Below, piece after piece: positions 45,461 to 53,761 of a stretch of DNA of 64,000 bases. Under the pieces are notes generated by a model. It had not been told where the DNA came from. It ran no database searches and worked only from the letters and a program-made list of their open reading frames with translations. Within the stretch, counting starts at the first letter, position 1, and each line of letters begins with the position of its first letter. This DNA comes from Streptomyces fumigatiscleroticus (lineage in GTDB: Bacteria; Actinomycetota; Actinomycetes; Streptomycetales; Streptomycetaceae), in assembly GCF_014647975.1 (NCBI RefSeq), contig NZ_BMQF01000002.1, positions 682,001 to 746,000 of the forward strand. The letters are read 5' to 3'. Position numbers and translations under genes: made by a program.

Positions 45461-46434
45461 GGCACGCGAGAGGCCGTACGTGCCTGCTGCCCGCCCTGGT
45501 CCTGGTCGCGGCCTCCGGCGGCTGCGGGCTGACCAGCGGCTCCCCCATGGCCGACGACGTCGTGCCCGGCTCGATCGGCCGGGGCAGGCCCCTGAAGGGC
45601 GCCGACCTCACCGTCGCCTCCAAGGAGTTCACCGAACAGCTGATCCTCGGCGCCATCATGGGCATCGCCTTCGAGGCGGCCGGCGCCGACGTGCTGGACC
45701 GCACCGGCATCCAGGGCTCCGTCGGCACCCGCGCGGCGGTGGAGAACGGCGACGCCGACGCCGTCTACGAGTACACCGGCACCGCCTGGATCACGTACCT
45801 CGGCAACAGCGAGCCCGTCGCCGACCCGCGGCGGCAGTGGGAGGCGGTGCGCGACGCCGACGCGAGGAACGGCCTGACCTGGCTGGAGCCGTCGTCGCTC
45901 AACAACACCTACGCACTGGCGATGAACCGGGCCAACGCCGAGAAGCACGGCACGAAGACGCTCTCCGACGTGGCGGAGCTCGCGAGGTCCGACCCGGGCG
46001 CGGTGACGCTGTGCGTGGAGGGCGAGTTCGCCAACCGGGCGGACGGGCTGCCGGGCCTGGAGCGGGCGTACAGCATGCGCCTGCCGGCCGGTCGGCTCAC
46101 ACAGATGGACACCGGCATCATCTACACGCAGGTCGCCAAGGGAAGCTGCACCTACGGCGAGGTGTACACCACCGACGGGCGGATCAGGTCGATGGACCTG
46201 GTGGTGATGGAGGACGACAAGAAGTTCTTCCCCAACTACAACGCGGCCCCCGAGATCAACACCGAGACCCTGGAGAAGTGGCCGGCGATCGCCGACGTCC
46301 TCGCGCCCGTGACCGAGCGGCTGGACAACTCCGTCGCCCAGGAGCTGAACGCCAAGGTCGACGTGGACGGCCAGGACCCGCACCAGGTGGCGCTGGACTG
46401 GATGAAGAAGCAGGGCTTCGTGAGGGAGGGGTGA
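45457..46434 (+). CDS. Betaine/choline-binding lipoprotein (OpuAC family)
   Basis: This is a 325-residue solute-binding protein. A lipoprotein signal ending ASGGCG precedes the mature domain, which opens with DLTVASKEFTEQLILGAIMGIAFEA and contains EYTGTAWITYLG and MDTGIIYTQV motifs of the OpuAC/ProX fold that hold quaternary amines with aromatic residues (several Trp and Tyr present). ATG 45457 overlaps the upstream stop (ATGA). It is the last gene of the importer operon. Confidence 0.92.
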   Translation: MRHARGRTCLLPALVLVAASGGCGLTSGSPMADDVVPGSIGRGRPLKGADLTVASKEFTEQLILGAIMGIAFEAAGADVLDRTGIQGSVGTRAAVENGDADAVYEYTGTAWITYLGNSEPVADPRRQWEAVRDADARNGLTWLEPSSLNNTYALAMNRANAEKHGTKTLSDVAELARSDPGAVTLCVEGEFANRADGLPGLERAYSMRLPAGRLTQMDTGIIYTQVAKGSCTYGEVYTTDGRIRSMDLVVMEDDKKFFPNYNAAPEINTETLEKWPAIADVLAPVTERLDNSVAQELNAKVDVDGQDPHQVALDWMKKQGFVREG

Positions 46435-46446
46435 CGGCCCGCCGGT

Positions 46447-47238
46447 TCAGCAGCCGGGGACCTCGCCCTTGCCGCTCTTCAGGGCCTTCAGCGCGCTGAT
46501 CGCGCCCTTCAGGGTGGTGACCGGCACCAGCCGCAGCCCCTTCGGCAGCTCCGCCTCGGCGTCCGAGCACTCCGCCCTGGGGACCAGGAAGACGGTCGCC
46601 CCGTCCCGCCGGGCGGCCTGCGTCTTCAGGCCCACGCCGCCGACGGCGCCGACCCGGCCGTCGGCGCTGATCGTGCCCGTGCCGGCGACGGTACGGCCGC
46701 CCGTGAGATCGCCGCCGCTGCCGTCGCCGTCCAGCTTGTCGATGATCCCCAGCGAGAACAGCAGCCCGGCGCTGGGCCCGCCGACGTCGGCGAGCTCCAG
46801 CGTGACCCGCACGTCCTGGTCGCTGAGATCGAGGTAGTTCAGCGCGGCCCGGGCCGCCGCGTCCTGGGACTCCTTCATCTGCTCCTCGTTGTGCTGCTCG
46901 ATCTCCTTGACGTCGTCGCCGCTGGGGTAGACCGAGTCGCGCGGCATGACCGCCCGGTCGGTGCGGAACCAGCTGTCGACCACGTCGCCCAGGGACACGT
47001 GCGCGTCCGGGCTGGTCGCCTCGATCGTCGTCATCCGCAGCTGCCCGCTGGTGTCCCGGGTCGGCGCCCCCGAGACGGTGATCACGGGCTCGCCCTTGTG
47101 CTCCCCGAGCACGTTCGCCGTCAGACCGGGCTGCGCCACCGAGAACGGCAGCGGTGCGAACACCGCCGTGGCGGCCAGGGCCACGACGGGCAGGGCACAG
47201 ACGGCGACGGCCTGGGAACGCGTGAGACGAGAGAGCAC
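46447..47238 (-). CDS. Lon-like S16 serine protease, membrane-anchored, without ATPase
   Basis: This 263-residue protein begins with one membrane helix (AVAVCALPVVALAATAVFA), followed by an extracytoplasmic domain. The C-terminal 120 residues are a Lon proteolytic domain with the Ser in LADVGGPSAGLLFSLGIIDKLDG and the Lys in GAVGGVGLKTQAARR, matching the S16 Ser-Lys dyad. The AAA+ domain of Lon is absent and no PDZ domain is clear. Homologues in actinobacteria are widespread but unstudied; it probably cleaves exported proteins. Confidence 0.88.
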   Translation of the reverse strand: MLSRLTRSQAVAVCALPVVALAATAVFAPLPFSVAQPGLTANVLGEHKGEPVITVSGAPTRDTSGQLRMTTIEATSPDAHVSLGDVVDSWFRTDRAVMPRDSVYPSGDDVKEIEQHNEEQMKESQDAAARAALNYLDLSDQDVRVTLELADVGGPSAGLLFSLGIIDKLDGDGSGGDLTGGRTVAGTGTISADGRVGAVGGVGLKTQAARRDGATVFLVPRAECSDAEAELPKGLRLVPVTTLKGAISALKALKSGKGEVPGC

Positions 47239-47543
47239 GGGATCAATCTAACGTGGGCGGGCTCCCGGGGCCGGGGGCGGTGGCCGGTGAGTGACCGGCG
47301 GGGCGGCGTTCGACGACCGGCCGGCGGCAGCCCGGTCCGCCGGTCCGCGGGCGAGGTGCCGATGACGAAGGTGCGGCCGGTCCCGCCGCGGTGGCCGCGG
47401 TGGGCGGCGCCGGGGCAGCCGGAGAGGAAGCCGCCCTCCTCCACCCACGAGGACACCGCCGGCCGCGGGTCCGGCCCCACCCGGCGGCCACGGTCCCCGT
47501 CGCCGGCGTGCGGACCGCGCACGGGCGGCCCGCACGGACGGCG
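47239..47543. other. Gene-free stretch between Lon-like protease and IclR genes
   Basis: This 305-bp region is very GC-rich. All open frames across it lack ribosome sites and show no family pattern. No repeat, terminator or RNA is recognised. Confidence 0.5.
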
Positions 47544-48185
47544 TCAGCGCAGGGCCTCGGCCACCTCGCGGGCCGCGTCCATGACCCGCGGCCCCACCCG
47601 GTCCGGCACCACGTCCGCCAGCATGACCACGCCCACGCTGCCCTCGACCCCGGTGACCCCGAGCAGCGGTGCGGCGGCACCGCTGGCTCCCGTCTCCAGC
47701 TCTCCGCTGGTCAGGGTGTATCCGGGGTCGCCCAGCGGCTGCCTGCGCGCCGCGAGGATCGCCCGGCCCGCGGCCCCGCGGTCCAGCGGATGCCGGAACC
47801 CGGCCCGGTAGGCCACGTGGTAGTCCGTCCAGGTCGGCTCCACCACGGCCACGGCCAGCGCCTCGGAGCCGTCCACCAGCGTCAGATGGGCCGTCGCCCC
47901 GATGTCCTCGGCCAGCGATCTGAGCGCGGGCATGGCCGCCTCGCGCACCAGCGGATGCACCTGGCGGCCCAGGCGCAGCACCCCGAGCCCGACCCGGGCA
48001 CGCCCGCCCAGGTCACGGCGGACCAGCGCGTGCTGTTCCAGGGTGGCGAGCAACCGGTACACGACGGTGCGGTTCACGCCGAGCCGGTGGGAAAGTTCGG
48101 TCACGGTCAGTCCGTGGTCCGTATCGGCCAGCAGCTTGAGGACCCTCAGTCCTCTGTCGAGCGTCTGGGAGGTCTCCGCGGTCAC
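47544..48185 (-). CDS. IclR family transcriptional regulator
   Basis: This 213-residue regulator has a winged helix-turn-helix (DRGLRVLKLLADTDHGLTVTELSHRLGVNRTVVYRLL, in order) and an IclR ligand-binding domain with HLTLVDGSEALAVAVVEP, GFRHPLDRGAAGRAILA and GVEGSVGVVMLADV. GTG 48185 has an AAGGAG box at 9 nt. No metabolic target gene adjoins, so the ligand is unknown. Confidence 0.9.
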   Translation of the reverse strand: MTAETSQTLDRGLRVLKLLADTDHGLTVTELSHRLGVNRTVVYRLLATLEQHALVRRDLGGRARVGLGVLRLGRQVHPLVREAAMPALRSLAEDIGATAHLTLVDGSEALAVAVVEPTWTDYHVAYRAGFRHPLDRGAAGRAILAARRQPLGDPGYTLTSGELETGASGAAAPLLGVTGVEGSVGVVMLADVVPDRVGPRVMDAAREVAEALR

Positions 48186-48477
48186 GACGCCCACTCCTTC
48201 AGTGGTGAGGTCGGCGACCCCCTCGCGGCGGATGCGTCACCGAGTCCCGTCGATGACGCGCTTCAGAGGCCGCCGATCGGCTGGCGGCCCGGCCTTGTGG
48301 CGGGTCCAGTCGCTTCACGGCTGCGCTCCGCGGCGGCGCTGCCACGGGGCGTGTGCGTAGCGGGACAGTAGCGAAGCCGGTTCGCTGAGCGGAAGGCTCG
48401 GTCCAGAATCCGGGCAGCACTCACCGGAACTGCTTCCGTTTGTCCCAAAACGCACGCCGCGGACACTCCCCCGGGCG

Positions 48478-50280
48478 TCAGCGCATCCGCGTCGCCCACT
48501 CCTGCACCTTGGCGATCCGCTGCCGCAGCTGCCCGGCCGTGGCCTCGGCGGCGGGCGGGCCGCCGCACACGCGCCGCAGCTCGGTGTGGATGACACCGTG
48601 CGGCTTGCCGCTCTGGTGGACATAGGCGCCGACCATCGTGTTGAGCTGCCGGCGCAGCTCCATCAGCTCCTTGTGCGAGACGACGGGCCGCCGCTCGGCG
48701 GGCAGCTCCAGCAGGTCGGCCTCGGCGTCCGGCTTCTTGCGGCTGTGCGCGATCTGCTTGGCCTGCCGCTTCTGGAGCAGCAGCTGCACCTGCTCGGGCT
48801 CCAGCAGCCCCGGAATGCCGAGGTAGTCCTGCTCCTCCTCGCTCCCCGGGTGGGCCTGCATGCCGAACTCGGCGCCGTTGTACATGACCCGGTCGAAGAC
48901 GGCGTCGGACTCCAGCGCCTCGAAGGGCAGCATGTCCTGCTCGCCGGTGTCCTCGTCCTGCTCCCGGTTCGCCTCCTCCATCTCCTTCTCGGACTCGGCG
49001 TACGGGTCCTCCTCGCCCTCCTTCTTGGGCTTGTCGAGGACGTGGTCGCGCTCGCGTTCCATCTCGTTGGCGAAGCCGAGCAGGTCGGGCACGGTCGGCA
49101 GGAACACGGAGGCGGTCTCGCCGCGCCGCCGGGACCGTACGAAACGGCCGACCGCCTGGGCGAAGAACAGCGGCGTGGAGATGGTCGTCGCGTACACCCC
49201 GACCGCGAGCCGGGGCACGTCGACGCCCTCGGACACCATGCGCACGGCGACCATCCACCGGTCGGTGCCGCCGCTGAAGTCGTCGATCCGCTTCGACGCC
49301 CCGGCGTCGTCGGACAGCACGAGGGTCGCCGGGCTGCCCGTGATCTCCCGGATCAGCTTGGCGTAGGCGCGTGCCGAGTCCTGGTCGGAGGCGATGACGA
49401 GGGCGCCCGCGTCCGGGATGGCCTTCCTGACCTCGGTGAGCCGCTGGTCGGCGGCGCGCAGCACGCTCGGCATCCACTCGCCGCGCGGGTCGAGGGCGGT
49501 GCGCCACGCCTGGCTGATCGCGTCCTTGGTCATGGGCTCGCCGAGCCGTGCCGCGATCTCGTCGCCGGCCTTGGTCCGCCAGCGCATGTTGCCGCTGTAG
49601 GAGAGGAAGATGACCGGCCGCACGACGCCGTCGGCGAGCGCGGAGCCGTATCCGTAGGTGTAGTCGGCGGCCGACCGCCGGATCCCGTCGTTCCCCTCCT
49701 CGTACGTCACGAAGGGGATGGGGTTGGTGTCGGACCGGAAGGGCGTACCGGTGAGCGCCAGGCGCCGCGTGGCGGGCTCGAACGCCTCCAGGCAGGCCTC
49801 GCCCCAGGACTTGGAGTCACCGGCGTGGTGGATCTCGTCGAGGATGACCAGGGTCTTGCGCTGCTCGACCCGGTTGCGGTGCAGCATGGGCCGCACGCCG
49901 ACGCCCGCGTAGGTGACGGCGACGCCGTGGTACTCACGGCTGAGCGGGCCCGCGCTGTACTCGGGGTCCAGCCTGATCCCGATCCGCGCGGCCGCCTCCG
50001 CCCACTGCTTCTTCAGGTGCTCGGTCGGCGCGACCACGGTGACCTGCTGCACGACATGGTGGTGCAGCAGCCACGACGCCAGCGTCAGGGCGAAGGTCGT
50101 CTTGCCGGCGCCGGGGGTGGCGACCGCCAGGAAGTCGCGCGGCTGCTCCTGGATGTACTTCTCCATCGCCCCCTGCTGCCAGGCACGCAGCTTGCTGGCG
50201 GTACCCCAGGGGGCGCGGCCGGGAAAGGCCGGGGACAGGTGGTGCGAGGCGGAGGAGCTGGAGCTGGCGGTGGTAGTCAC
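48478..50280 (-). CDS. DEAD/DEAH-type superfamily 2 helicase
   Basis: This 600-residue putative nucleic-acid translocase has the SF2 motifs: Q-like RAWQQGAMEKY, motif I ATPGAGKTTF, Ia VVAPTEHLKKQW, II DEIHHAGD, III LTGTPFRSD, V SEGVDVPRLAVGVYAT and VI QAVGRFVRSRRR. The C-terminal 200 residues are highly acidic and helical, then basic. It resembles the helicase half of restriction-type enzymes, but no nuclease domain or methylase gene is nearby; such lone helicases are conserved in Streptomyces. It is monocistronic. Confidence 0.9.
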   Translation of the reverse strand: MTTTASSSSSASHHLSPAFPGRAPWGTASKLRAWQQGAMEKYIQEQPRDFLAVATPGAGKTTFALTLASWLLHHHVVQQVTVVAPTEHLKKQWAEAAARIGIRLDPEYSAGPLSREYHGVAVTYAGVGVRPMLHRNRVEQRKTLVILDEIHHAGDSKSWGEACLEAFEPATRRLALTGTPFRSDTNPIPFVTYEEGNDGIRRSAADYTYGYGSALADGVVRPVIFLSYSGNMRWRTKAGDEIAARLGEPMTKDAISQAWRTALDPRGEWMPSVLRAADQRLTEVRKAIPDAGALVIASDQDSARAYAKLIREITGSPATLVLSDDAGASKRIDDFSGGTDRWMVAVRMVSEGVDVPRLAVGVYATTISTPLFFAQAVGRFVRSRRRGETASVFLPTVPDLLGFANEMERERDHVLDKPKKEGEEDPYAESEKEMEEANREQDEDTGEQDMLPFEALESDAVFDRVMYNGAEFGMQAHPGSEEEQDYLGIPGLLEPEQVQLLLQKRQAKQIAHSRKKPDAEADLLELPAERRPVVSHKELMELRRQLNTMVGAYVHQSGKPHGVIHTELRRVCGGPPAAEATAGQLRQRIAKVQEWATRMR

Positions 50281-50417
50281 GGTCTCCGGGAGGGGGGTCG
50301 GGCGGCTCGGTCGAGGAGCCTGACGGCTCGGCTACGTATGACAACCGGGCCACCCTACCGGCGGCCCGCCACCACCCACGCGCGGACGAGGCCGCCTCGG
50401 CCCCGGTGGGACTGACG

Positions 50418-50801
50418 TCACAACCCCCGCAACCGCGCCGCGATCTTCGCGATGTCGTGCTCCGCTCCGGAGGCCACGTCGACGACCAGCGCGTACGCCA
50501 CGTCCTGGTCGACGTCGGACAGGTCGGCGCCGTTGAGGGCCAGGAAGGTGGCGGTGGCCAGCCAGGCGGTGCGCTTGTTGCCGTCGACCAGGGGGTGGTT
50601 CGTGGCGACCGCGTGGAGCAGCGCCGCGGCCTGCTCGTGCAGGTCGTCGTAGGCCGCGGTGCCGAACATCCGGGCGCGGGGCCGGTGGGCGGCGGAGGCG
50701 AGCAGCCCCGGCTCCCGTGCCTCGGGCGGACGCCCGCCGAAAGCGATCTCGGCGACGGCGGTGATCTCGGCCACGGTGAGGTGGCGGGTGCGGCCGGTCA
50801 C
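50418..50801 (-). CDS. doc: Doc-type toxin (Fic/Doc family)
   Basis: This 127-residue protein contains the Fic-fold active-site loop HPLVDGNKRTAW, matching the Doc consensus HxFxDxNKR. Doc toxins inactivate EF-Tu by phosphorylation. The start GTG 50801 overlaps the antitoxin stop by 4 bp, the classical type II layout. The short helical architecture matches Doc rather than the longer Fic AMP-transferases. Confidence 0.88.
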   Translation of the reverse strand: MTGRTRHLTVAEITAVAEIAFGGRPPEAREPGLLASAAHRPRARMFGTAAYDDLHEQAAALLHAVATNHPLVDGNKRTAWLATATFLALNGADLSDVDQDVAYALVVDVASGAEHDIAKIAARLRGL

Positions 50802-50998
50802 TCCCCCAGCCTCCTCAGCAGGTCGGCGTGGGCCGCGGCGAGCCGCTCGGCGACGGCCCGCACCCGCAGCCCCTCCTCGCGCAGATACCGGTGTACGGCC
50901 TCCCGCGCCACCTCCTCCGGCGTGCGGTCCTGCGCGTCGGCGAGGTCGTCGAGGGCCTGCCGGAGGCCGGGTTCGAGAGCGAGCGTGAGGCCGGACAT
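50798..50998 (-). CDS. Antitoxin of the Doc pair (ribbon-helix-helix-like)
   Basis: This 66-residue protein has an N-terminal short strand and two helices (GLTLALEPGLRQALDDLADAQDRTPEEVAREAVHRYL), the pattern of a CopG/ribbon-helix-helix DNA-binding domain, followed by an Arg/Ala/Leu helix that probably clamps the toxin. It precedes the toxin gene with a 4-bp overlap and likely autoregulates the pair. Confidence 0.82.
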   Translation of the reverse strand: MSGLTLALEPGLRQALDDLADAQDRTPEEVAREAVHRYLREEGLRVRAVAERLAAAHADLLRRLGE

Positions 50999-51051
50999 GC
51001 GGGCAGGCTACGGACCGTGATCACTGCCGGACAAGCCGTTTACGCCGCCAC

Positions 51052-52503
51052 TCACCGCTCCCGCAGCCGTGTCGTCACCCACGTTCCCGCCAGTGCCACC
51101 GCCGCCATCGGCAGGAAGACGGCGGCGAAGGCGGCCGGGTGGGAGCCGGAGACCTCCGTGGCGGCGTGGGTGACCGTGCCGCCGCCCAGGGCGGCGAAGG
51201 CCGCGCCGCCCGCGGCGAGCAGCAGGGCGTTCGACAGGCCGTCGGAGATCTGGAGCGCTGCCGAGTTGGCGCCGGCCTCCTCCGGGGCGGAGAGCTGGAG
51301 CAGGAGCACGCTGGTGGAGGAGATCACCAGGCCCATGCCGAAGCAGCCGAAGCCCCAGGCGACGGCCACCGTCCAGGCGGGCACCGCGTCGATCAGCACG
51401 CTCGGCGCCGTGACGATCGCCGCCGCCACCAGCACCATCCCCAGCGTCATCAGCCGCTCCCGGTACGGCTCCAGCCGCGGCCGGGCCTGCACCCACGAGG
51501 CCAGCGCCCAGGTCGCGCCGCCCGCCGCGAGCGAGAGCCCGGCCAGCGTCGGGGACAGCCCCCGCTGGGTGACCAGCATCAGCGGCACGAAGGACTCGGC
51601 GGCGACGAAGGACCCCGACGCCACCCCGCGCAGCAGCACCACCGACGGCAGCCCGCGGGCGGCCCGCCAGGTGCCGCGCGGCAGCAGCCCCAGCACGGCC
51701 GGCACCAGCAGCGCCGCACCGACGACGCCGGGGACGAGCGAGATCCACCGCAGGTCCTGGGCGGCGTACTGGAGGAGCCCCGCGCCGAGCGAGATGCCGA
51801 GCGCGAGCCGGATACGGCGGCCGTCGAAGGAGGCGGGGGCCGGGGCCGGGCCCGTGCCCTGCACCGGGCCGGACGCCCGCCGTCGTATCTGCGGCAGCGC
51901 CAGCGCCAGCGGGAAGACCACCAGCACCGGGATCCCGATGAACACCCACCGCCAGCCGAGCTGCTCGGTCACCGCGCCCGCGGCCAGCGGCCCGACGATC
52001 GAGGGGACGATCCAGCACGCCGCGAACGCCGCCATGATCGCCGGCCGCAGCCGCTCCGGGTAGGCACGGCCCACGACGACGTACAGCGCGACGATCACCA
52101 GCCCGCCGCCGAGCCCCTGCACGGCGCGGCCCGCGACGAACGTCCACATCACCCCGGCGGTCCCCGACAGCAGCAGCCCGGCCGCGAAGGCGGCGATGCC
52201 CGTGGTCAGCGCGCCCAGCGGGCCGCGCCGGTCCGACCACTGACCGGCGAGCACCATCCCGAACAGGCTCGTCGTGAAGTACCCCGAGAACGCGAACGCG
52301 TACAGCGACACCCCGTCCAGCTCCCGCGCCGCGACCGGCATCGCCGTACCCACCGCCGTCGCCTCGAAGGCGATCAGCAGCACGACGGAGACGATGCCGA
52401 TGCTCAGGGCGCGATAGGAGCGGCCGAGCACGGACTCGGTGGGCACGGGTGGCAGCGGGGCCGGTAGGGCGACGTCGGTGTCGCGCGGCTCGGAGACGGT
52501 CAT
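51052..52503 (-). CDS. MFS transporter, drug-proton antiporter-like
   Basis: This is a 483-residue carrier with probably 14 helices. The loop 2-3 motif is present as GMVLAGQWSDRRGPLG, and the motif-C-like GLGGGLVIVALYVVVGRAYPERLRP is in helix 5. The long hydrophobic C-terminal half has Ala/Gly-rich helices. It fits the DHA2-type efflux group. ATG 52503 lacks a clear ribosome site; a start about 30 bp upstream is possible. The substrate is unknown. Confidence 0.85.
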   Translation of the reverse strand: MTVSEPRDTDVALPAPLPPVPTESVLGRSYRALSIGIVSVVLLIAFEATAVGTAMPVAARELDGVSLYAFAFSGYFTTSLFGMVLAGQWSDRRGPLGALTTGIAAFAAGLLLSGTAGVMWTFVAGRAVQGLGGGLVIVALYVVVGRAYPERLRPAIMAAFAACWIVPSIVGPLAAGAVTEQLGWRWVFIGIPVLVVFPLALALPQIRRRASGPVQGTGPAPAPASFDGRRIRLALGISLGAGLLQYAAQDLRWISLVPGVVGAALLVPAVLGLLPRGTWRAARGLPSVVLLRGVASGSFVAAESFVPLMLVTQRGLSPTLAGLSLAAGGATWALASWVQARPRLEPYRERLMTLGMVLVAAAIVTAPSVLIDAVPAWTVAVAWGFGCFGMGLVISSTSVLLLQLSAPEEAGANSAALQISDGLSNALLLAAGGAAFAALGGGTVTHAATEVSGSHPAAFAAVFLPMAAVALAGTWVTTRLRER

Positions 52504-52711
52504 GCCCGTCAGCGTAAGGGCCACTGTACGGTTTGACCCCTGTCGGAGGACGGTCCGGAACCGGGACCTTGGTCGTACGACCACCGGGCCGCACGGCACC
52601 CTTTGTGAACGGCGTATGGCAGTCCCATTGCAGCGCCCGCGCTTCCCTTGAGCCGCTCCCTCTGCCCGCCCTACGGTCTAGTCACCGGTTCGAGAAGATC
52701 CAACTCGACAC

Positions 52712-52783
52712 GGCCGTGTGCCCGAATGGTTCAGGGGCTCGCCTGCAAAGCGAGTTACGCGGGTTCGATTCCCGCCACGGCCT
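52712..52783 (+). tRNA. tRNA-Cys (anticodon GCA)
   Basis: The cloverleaf has acceptor GGCCGTG/CACGGCC, anticodon stem CTCGC/GCGAG with loop CTGCAAA (GCA), T arm GCGGGTTCGATTCCCGC and discriminator T. CCA is not encoded. Confidence 0.95.
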
Positions 52784-52795
52784 CCAGCGCCTACG

Positions 52796-52826
52796 AAGGG
52801 GCGGCTCCTGCCGGGAGCCGCCCCTT
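52796..52826. terminator. Bidirectional terminator between tRNA-Cys and the GntR-like gene
   Basis: A perfect 13-bp stem (AAGGGGCGGCTCC and complement) with a 5-nt loop ends on the stop codon of the convergent GntR gene. Confidence 0.85.
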
Positions 52827-53052
52827 ACTTCTTGGCGACGAACGAGCCCTGCCCGAGGACGGTGTAGAGGCGTCCCTCTGCCCGTAGCGCAACCACGGCC
52901 TTCTGAGCCGTGGACTGGCTCACGTCGAACTCGGCGGCAATGTCCACGGTGCCAGGGAAACGCTCACCCGGCTTGTACTGCCCAGCCTCCAAGCGGCGAC
53001 GAAGTTCGTCCGCTACCTGAGGCCAGACGGGAACGGAACGATCAATGTCCAT
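52825..53052 (-). CDS. Small GntR-family (helix-turn-helix only) regulator
   Basis: This 75-residue protein consists of just the winged helix-turn-helix of GntR: PVWPQVADELRRRLEAGQYKPGERFPGTVDIAAEFDVSQSTAQKAVVALRAEGRL in order, then LGQGSFVAKK. The effector domain is missing. Short GntR proteins of this form are seen as KorSA-like repressors in Streptomyces integrative elements and in a conserved chromosomal cassette. ATG 53052 is the start. It is divergent from two small genes, with a repeat-rich region between them. Confidence 0.85.
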   Translation of the reverse strand: MDIDRSVPVWPQVADELRRRLEAGQYKPGERFPGTVDIAAEFDVSQSTAQKAVVALRAEGRLYTVLGQGSFVAKK

Positions 53053-53065
53053 AACTTCAGCTTCC

Positions 53066-53130
53066 GCGTTTACGCAGAACCGAGCAATCGCGCTAGTGCG
53101 GTTACGCGCTATCGCGCTTACGCGTACTCT
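53066..53130. promoter_or_regulatory. Repeat cluster, candidate operator of the small GntR regulator
   Basis: The octamer ATCGCGCT occurs twice, 24 bp apart (53087 and 53111). TTACGC occurs three times (53070, 53102, 53118), and GCGC-N4-GCGC dyads lie between. Such iteron-like organisation fits autoregulation by the divergent GntR protein. Confidence 0.5.
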
Positions 53131-53203
53131 CGTCGAAGAAGAGACCCCGGCGAGGTGGACAGACCTCCCGGGGCGTGGCCGATCACCCAAGGAGTGACCG
53201 ACA

Positions 53204-53437
53204 GTGCGAACTCTACTGGCCGCCCTTCTCGCGTGGCTCATGCCACCGAGTGGCACGCACCGTGCGCAGGCCGGAGCGGCACCCCCCGCTCCGCGTCGCG
53301 CGCCGCACGCCCCCTACATGCTCCACGCTCCCCTCCTCATCCCACGCTCTCCCCGTCCGCCCGACGTGATGTGGGCCGACGACGCTCCCCTCGTACGGCC
53401 CTACCTCGTCCGGCACTGTCAGGAGGTACCCGCATGA
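53204..53437 (+). CDS. Small Pro-rich protein of the GntR cassette
   Basis: This 77-residue protein begins RTLLAALLAWLMPPSGTHR, a short hydrophobic segment, and continues as a Pro/Ala/Arg-rich tail ending DDAPLVRPYLVRH. Similar small proteins with LVRPY near the end recur next to short GntR regulators in Streptomyces. GTG 53204 has an AAGGAG site 9 nt before. The function is unknown; it may be membrane-associated. Confidence 0.7.
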   Translation: MRTLLAALLAWLMPPSGTHRAQAGAAPPAPRRAPHAPYMLHAPLLIPRSPRPPDVMWADDAPLVRPYLVRHCQEVPA

Positions 53438-53754
53438 GCCACTGGCCCGCGACGCACATCCGTCTTCTGCCCTGGACCGGCCCGGAGGGCAAGCCGGCCC
53501 ATCTCGTCACGGACGGCACGGCCACCCCACTCGCGCTGCTGGCGGACACCGTCGAGAACCAGCAGATCGAGACGGCCGCCGTGATCCTGGGCCTGGCGCG
53601 CCCGATGCTCGGCGAGGACCGGGACCTCACCGTCGGCGAACTGCGGTTCATCACCCGCCGCCTGTACGAGTCACTGACGGAGGTGCTCAACGTCGCCGAG
53701 AGCCGGGGGCAGCGCATCCCGCCGTACAGCGAGGAGGACGGGAAAACCGGATAG
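53434..53754 (+). CDS. Hypothetical protein of the GntR cassette
   Basis: This 106-residue soluble protein is translationally coupled to the preceding gene (ATGA overlap, AGGAGG box). It has a strand-rich start (IRLLPWTGPEGKPAHLVTDG), then helices (LLADTVENQQIETAAVILGLAR and VGELRFITRRLYESLTEVLNVAES). I recognise no named domain, but the same two-gene plus GntR arrangement is recurrent in streptomycetes. Confidence 0.7.
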   Translation: MSHWPATHIRLLPWTGPEGKPAHLVTDGTATPLALLADTVENQQIETAAVILGLARPMLGEDRDLTVGELRFITRRLYESLTEVLNVAESRGQRIPPYSEEDGKTG

Positions 53755-53761
53755 CGGCCGG

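Noticed and set aside
42701..46434. Importer for methionine or nitrate rather than betaine
   Set aside because: Two permeases, CBS domains on the ATPase and an OpuAC-type binding protein fit the compatible-solute class.
48263..49507. Minus-strand frame of about 410 codons overlapping the helicase gene
   Set aside because: Shifted shadow of the helicase reading frame, Arg-rich, with no motifs of its own.
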